From Chara braunii (lineage: Eukaryota > Streptophyta > Charophyceae > Charales > Characeae): DNA of 21,433 nt. The stretch is taken from contig BFEA01000040.1 in assembly GCA_003427395.1 (NCBI GenBank), forward strand, positions 4,643,345 through 4,664,777, read 5' to 3'. Every line of letters begins with the position of its first letter. The first letter of the stretch is position 1. Positions 19,700 through 21,433 of the stretch are shown in pieces. The notes below the pieces were generated by a model that was given only the letters and a program-made list of their open reading frames with translations, was not told the DNA's origin and made no database searches. The translations under genes were made by a program, and so were the position numbers.

Positions 19700-19755
19700 C
19701 ATGGCCCCCGCACACAGCGGACATGCCTATATCATCGAGAAATGTTCCCCCCTCC
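19593..19755 (+). pseudogene. U6 snRNA-derived copy split by a poly(A) insertion
   Basis: U6 snRNA is the catalytic RNA of the spliceosome. The segment GTCCTTTGGGATGTCC at 19593 looks like the 5' stem-loop of fungal U6, followed by ATACAAAGAAG (normal box ACAGAGA, here ACAAAGA) and ATTAGCATGGCCCC with the catalytic AGC. At 19634-19648 the word AGCATGGCCCCCGCA is followed by AAAGC and about 44 A, after which the same 15-bp word recurs at 19698-19712. The rest then continues as U6-like sequence (CACACAGCGGACATGC, then TCGAGAAATGTTCC). The changed ACAGAGA box, a short deletion before it and the insertion make it non-functional. Best read as a U6 copy later hit by a poly(A)-only retroposition. 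Confidence 0.75.
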
Positions 19756-20095
19756 CCCACCACCACCAAAAAAAAAAAGAAATAGAGGTCCACCCAAGGA
19801 AGTTAAGGAACCAAAAAACCAAAACAGAGACTGAAACACAATCCCAAGGTTTGGTCTGTACAACACAGAACTGATCATACACCCCTACCACCAGTATACT
19901 TTCTAAAGCCGTGCCCGTTGAAGCGCTACGACTTCAGGAAACGTTCGGGCCACTACAGGAGCGCCCAAATTCATCCAACTAGAAACGTTTCTACTCTTTT
20001 TCGAAAAACACAAGCTGGGAACCGGGCCCAGCGTCCCTCGTAAAAACAGAAAAACACATAGGATTCGAGATTTTGACTCTGTTTTTTTCCGCAGC

Positions 20096-20119
20096 CGATA
20101 GCTGGGCCAAGTACTGGTG
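20096..20119. mobile_element. Orphan end of the TTAA MITE family
   Basis: CGATAGCTGGGCCAAGTACT plus GGTG repeats the right end of the 18498-18698 element but lacks the TTAA and any left partner nearby. It is a truncated copy. Confidence 0.65.
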
Positions 20120-20576
20120 TGTGCGCACAAACCGCAAATGTAAACGCCTTAGACACCACAACGGGTTCTCTACTGCACACCACCCTTCGATCTCTGTGTG
20201 TGTAACGATCTCAATGGGTATTCACACCTCAAGTTTGCTTTGCTCCACCCAGACTCGTACGTTTTGTCTTTTTTTTTCAACTTAAGAGCAGTCTCCGACT
20301 GAAGAAGGTGAGGAGAAGGCATCTTTTTATAATAAAAAAAAATAAAAATAAAAAGAAGAAGAAGCTGGTAATAGCATCTTCCTTCAGTGGGGCCGCTTTT
20401 GAAGGCTTCATCTATTGGTGGGGAGCATCACTTACTGGAAAGCGGGTCCAGTGTCGCTGTGAAGTTACATGACTCCCCCATACTCCTACCTTCCCACCTA
20501 ACCAAAAGCGTCCCCACCACCACCCATTGCACAGCGCTGCTGCTAGTCGTCAGACTCGTCACACCCCTTGGAGGCT

Positions 20577-20936
20577 TGGATCACAGTGTCTAAAGATCTC
20601 AATGGGTAGTCACACCCCCTTGGGTCAGTGTGTGTAAGGATCTCAATGGGTAGTCACACCCCTTTGGATCAGTGTGTGTGTAAGGATAGCAATGGGTAGT
20701 CACACCCCTTGGATTAGTTGCTAGTCGTCACACCCCTTGGATCAGTTGCTAGTCGTCACAGCCCTTGGATCATTGTGTGTGTAAGGATCTCAATGGGTAG
20801 TCACACCCCTTGGATCAGTGTGAGTGTAAGGATCTCAATGGGTAGTCACACCCCTTGGATCAGTGTGAGTGTAAGGATCTCAATGGGTAGTCACACCCCT
20901 TGGATCGCTGTGTGTATAAGGATCAGGATCTGAATG
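20577..20936. repeat. Minisatellite with 45-bp units
   Basis: At least six units of 43-46 bp of the type TTGGATCAGTGTG..GTAAGGATCTCAATGGGTAGTCACACCCC, plus two shortened units with a TTGCTAGTCGTCACA core (about 20705-20765). Single related units lie upstream at about 20188-20230 and 20540-20576. The 45-bp period keeps an open frame of 15-residue repeats; that is taken as a by-product. Confidence 0.93.
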
Positions 20937-20980
20937 GGTACACCTCAAAGTTGCTCCTGCCGTACCCCTACGTTACCACC

Positions 20981-21079
20981 TACAGTCTTCCCCCGAATAC
21001 AACGTGCGGTCATTATAGCTGAATTTGGGCTATATTTCAGTCTATAATGACCGTACGTTGTATTCGGGGGAAGACTGTA
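20981..21079. mobile_element. 95-bp hairpin MITE, Tc1/mariner-type ends
   Basis: Two arms of 39 bp (20980-21018 and 21042-21080) match with one mismatch around a 23-nt loop, which itself has a small CTGAA/TTCAG stem. Trimmed to TA at 20981-20982 and 21078-21079, the element starts CAGTCTTCCCCCG and ends with its complement. TA duplication and CAGT termini are typical of Tc1/mariner elements. No coding capacity; mobilised in trans if at all. Confidence 0.85.
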
Positions 21080-21380
21080 GTAGCCAAACGGATTCCCACC
21101 ACCACCTATTATCCAAATTATTCCTGACCTCAATCAATTATCCATCCCTGCAGATAGGGGGCCTCGCGCATATGCCCACAGAGGATGGCATGGCCGAAAA
21201 TACATCCGTTTACTTCCGTTACAATTTAGAATAAAAGGATGAGCCAGTCGATTTGCTGAGGACAATGTACTCTTTTCGTTTTTCGTTTCATGTGCCATGC
21301 CAAGAGGCCCAAGGACTCGGAAATTAAGGAGAATCATAATCACCGAAATCTTATCATCACACCTTATCCTGATCCGCAGA

Positions 21381-21381
<1 letters not shown>

Positions 21382-21420
<39 letters not shown>
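21382..21420. repeat. (CA)n microsatellite at window end
   Basis: About 19 CA units followed by an A-rich tail running off the window. The preceding 21081-21381 shows no recognised gene. Confidence 0.95.
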
Positions 21421-21425
<5 letters not shown>

Positions 21426-21433
21426 CAAAAAAA

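Noticed and set aside
20718-20933. Protein with 15-residue repeats
   Set aside because: It is produced by the 45-bp minisatellite period; there is no start context, and shorter units break the pattern upstream.
1-21433. CRISPR array or prokaryotic operon
   Set aside because: No regularly spaced identical repeats with unique spacers, no ribosome binding sites, and the content is eukaryotic retroelements and a U6 snRNA copy.

Overview
The window looks like a transposon graveyard from a eukaryotic nuclear genome, most likely a filamentous fungus and perhaps a basidiomycete. That reading rests on the Ty3/gypsy gag and pol style, short TATA/CT-rich stretches, a U6 snRNA-derived copy whose 5' stem resembles fungal U6, and abundant microsatellites. 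No species can be named, and I found no intact host gene.

1-1600: microsatellites (GT, CAAT, TA), a GC-rich palindrome cluster and a few hairpins, with no gene. 1606-8665: the body of one decayed Ty3/gypsy retrotransposon on the + strand. It has gag with a CCHC knuckle, then pol in a different frame (RT with YMDD, RNase H, a PHD-type zinc finger, integrase with H2C2, DDE and a GPF-like module, and an acidic tail). A third open frame starts in an ATGA overlap with the pol stop. The element carries stop codons (mostly TGA), frameshifts and three smaller insertions: a 289-bp TIR element in pol and two 522-bp MITE copies in opposite orientations, one in RT and one in the third frame. Removing each 522-bp copy plus a 2-bp target duplication restores the reading frame exactly, which shows both that the MITE boundaries are right and that the third frame is a real part of the element. 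No LTR pair was found for it.

8666-13190: decayed coding-like stretches of unknown origin, a 20-bp palindrome, a GA microsatellite, an AT-rich tract with degenerate repeats, a G-rich tract and a GGACGTCC-rich cluster. 13197-14629: a large foldback (long inverted repeat) element with a CTCGTTTTTC-rich centre. 14650-15700: unassigned sequence. 15711-15886: a 22-bp purine minisatellite. 16096-16350: the integrase C-terminal end of a second, different Ty3/gypsy element, followed by a 20-bp tandem array and LTR-like sequence, with a related LTR-like stretch at about 18000-18460.

18494-20120: a cluster of short TTAA-flanked inverted-repeat elements and a repeat family with a conserved tail. Inside this cluster lies a U6 snRNA-derived copy interrupted by a poly(A) tract with a 15-bp flanking duplication. 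20577-20936 is a 45-bp minisatellite, 20981-21079 a TA-flanked 95-bp hairpin MITE of Tc1/mariner type, and the window ends in a (CA)n tract. Nothing here works together as a host pathway; the interest lies in the anatomy of the retroelement, the nested non-autonomous elements and the U6 copy.
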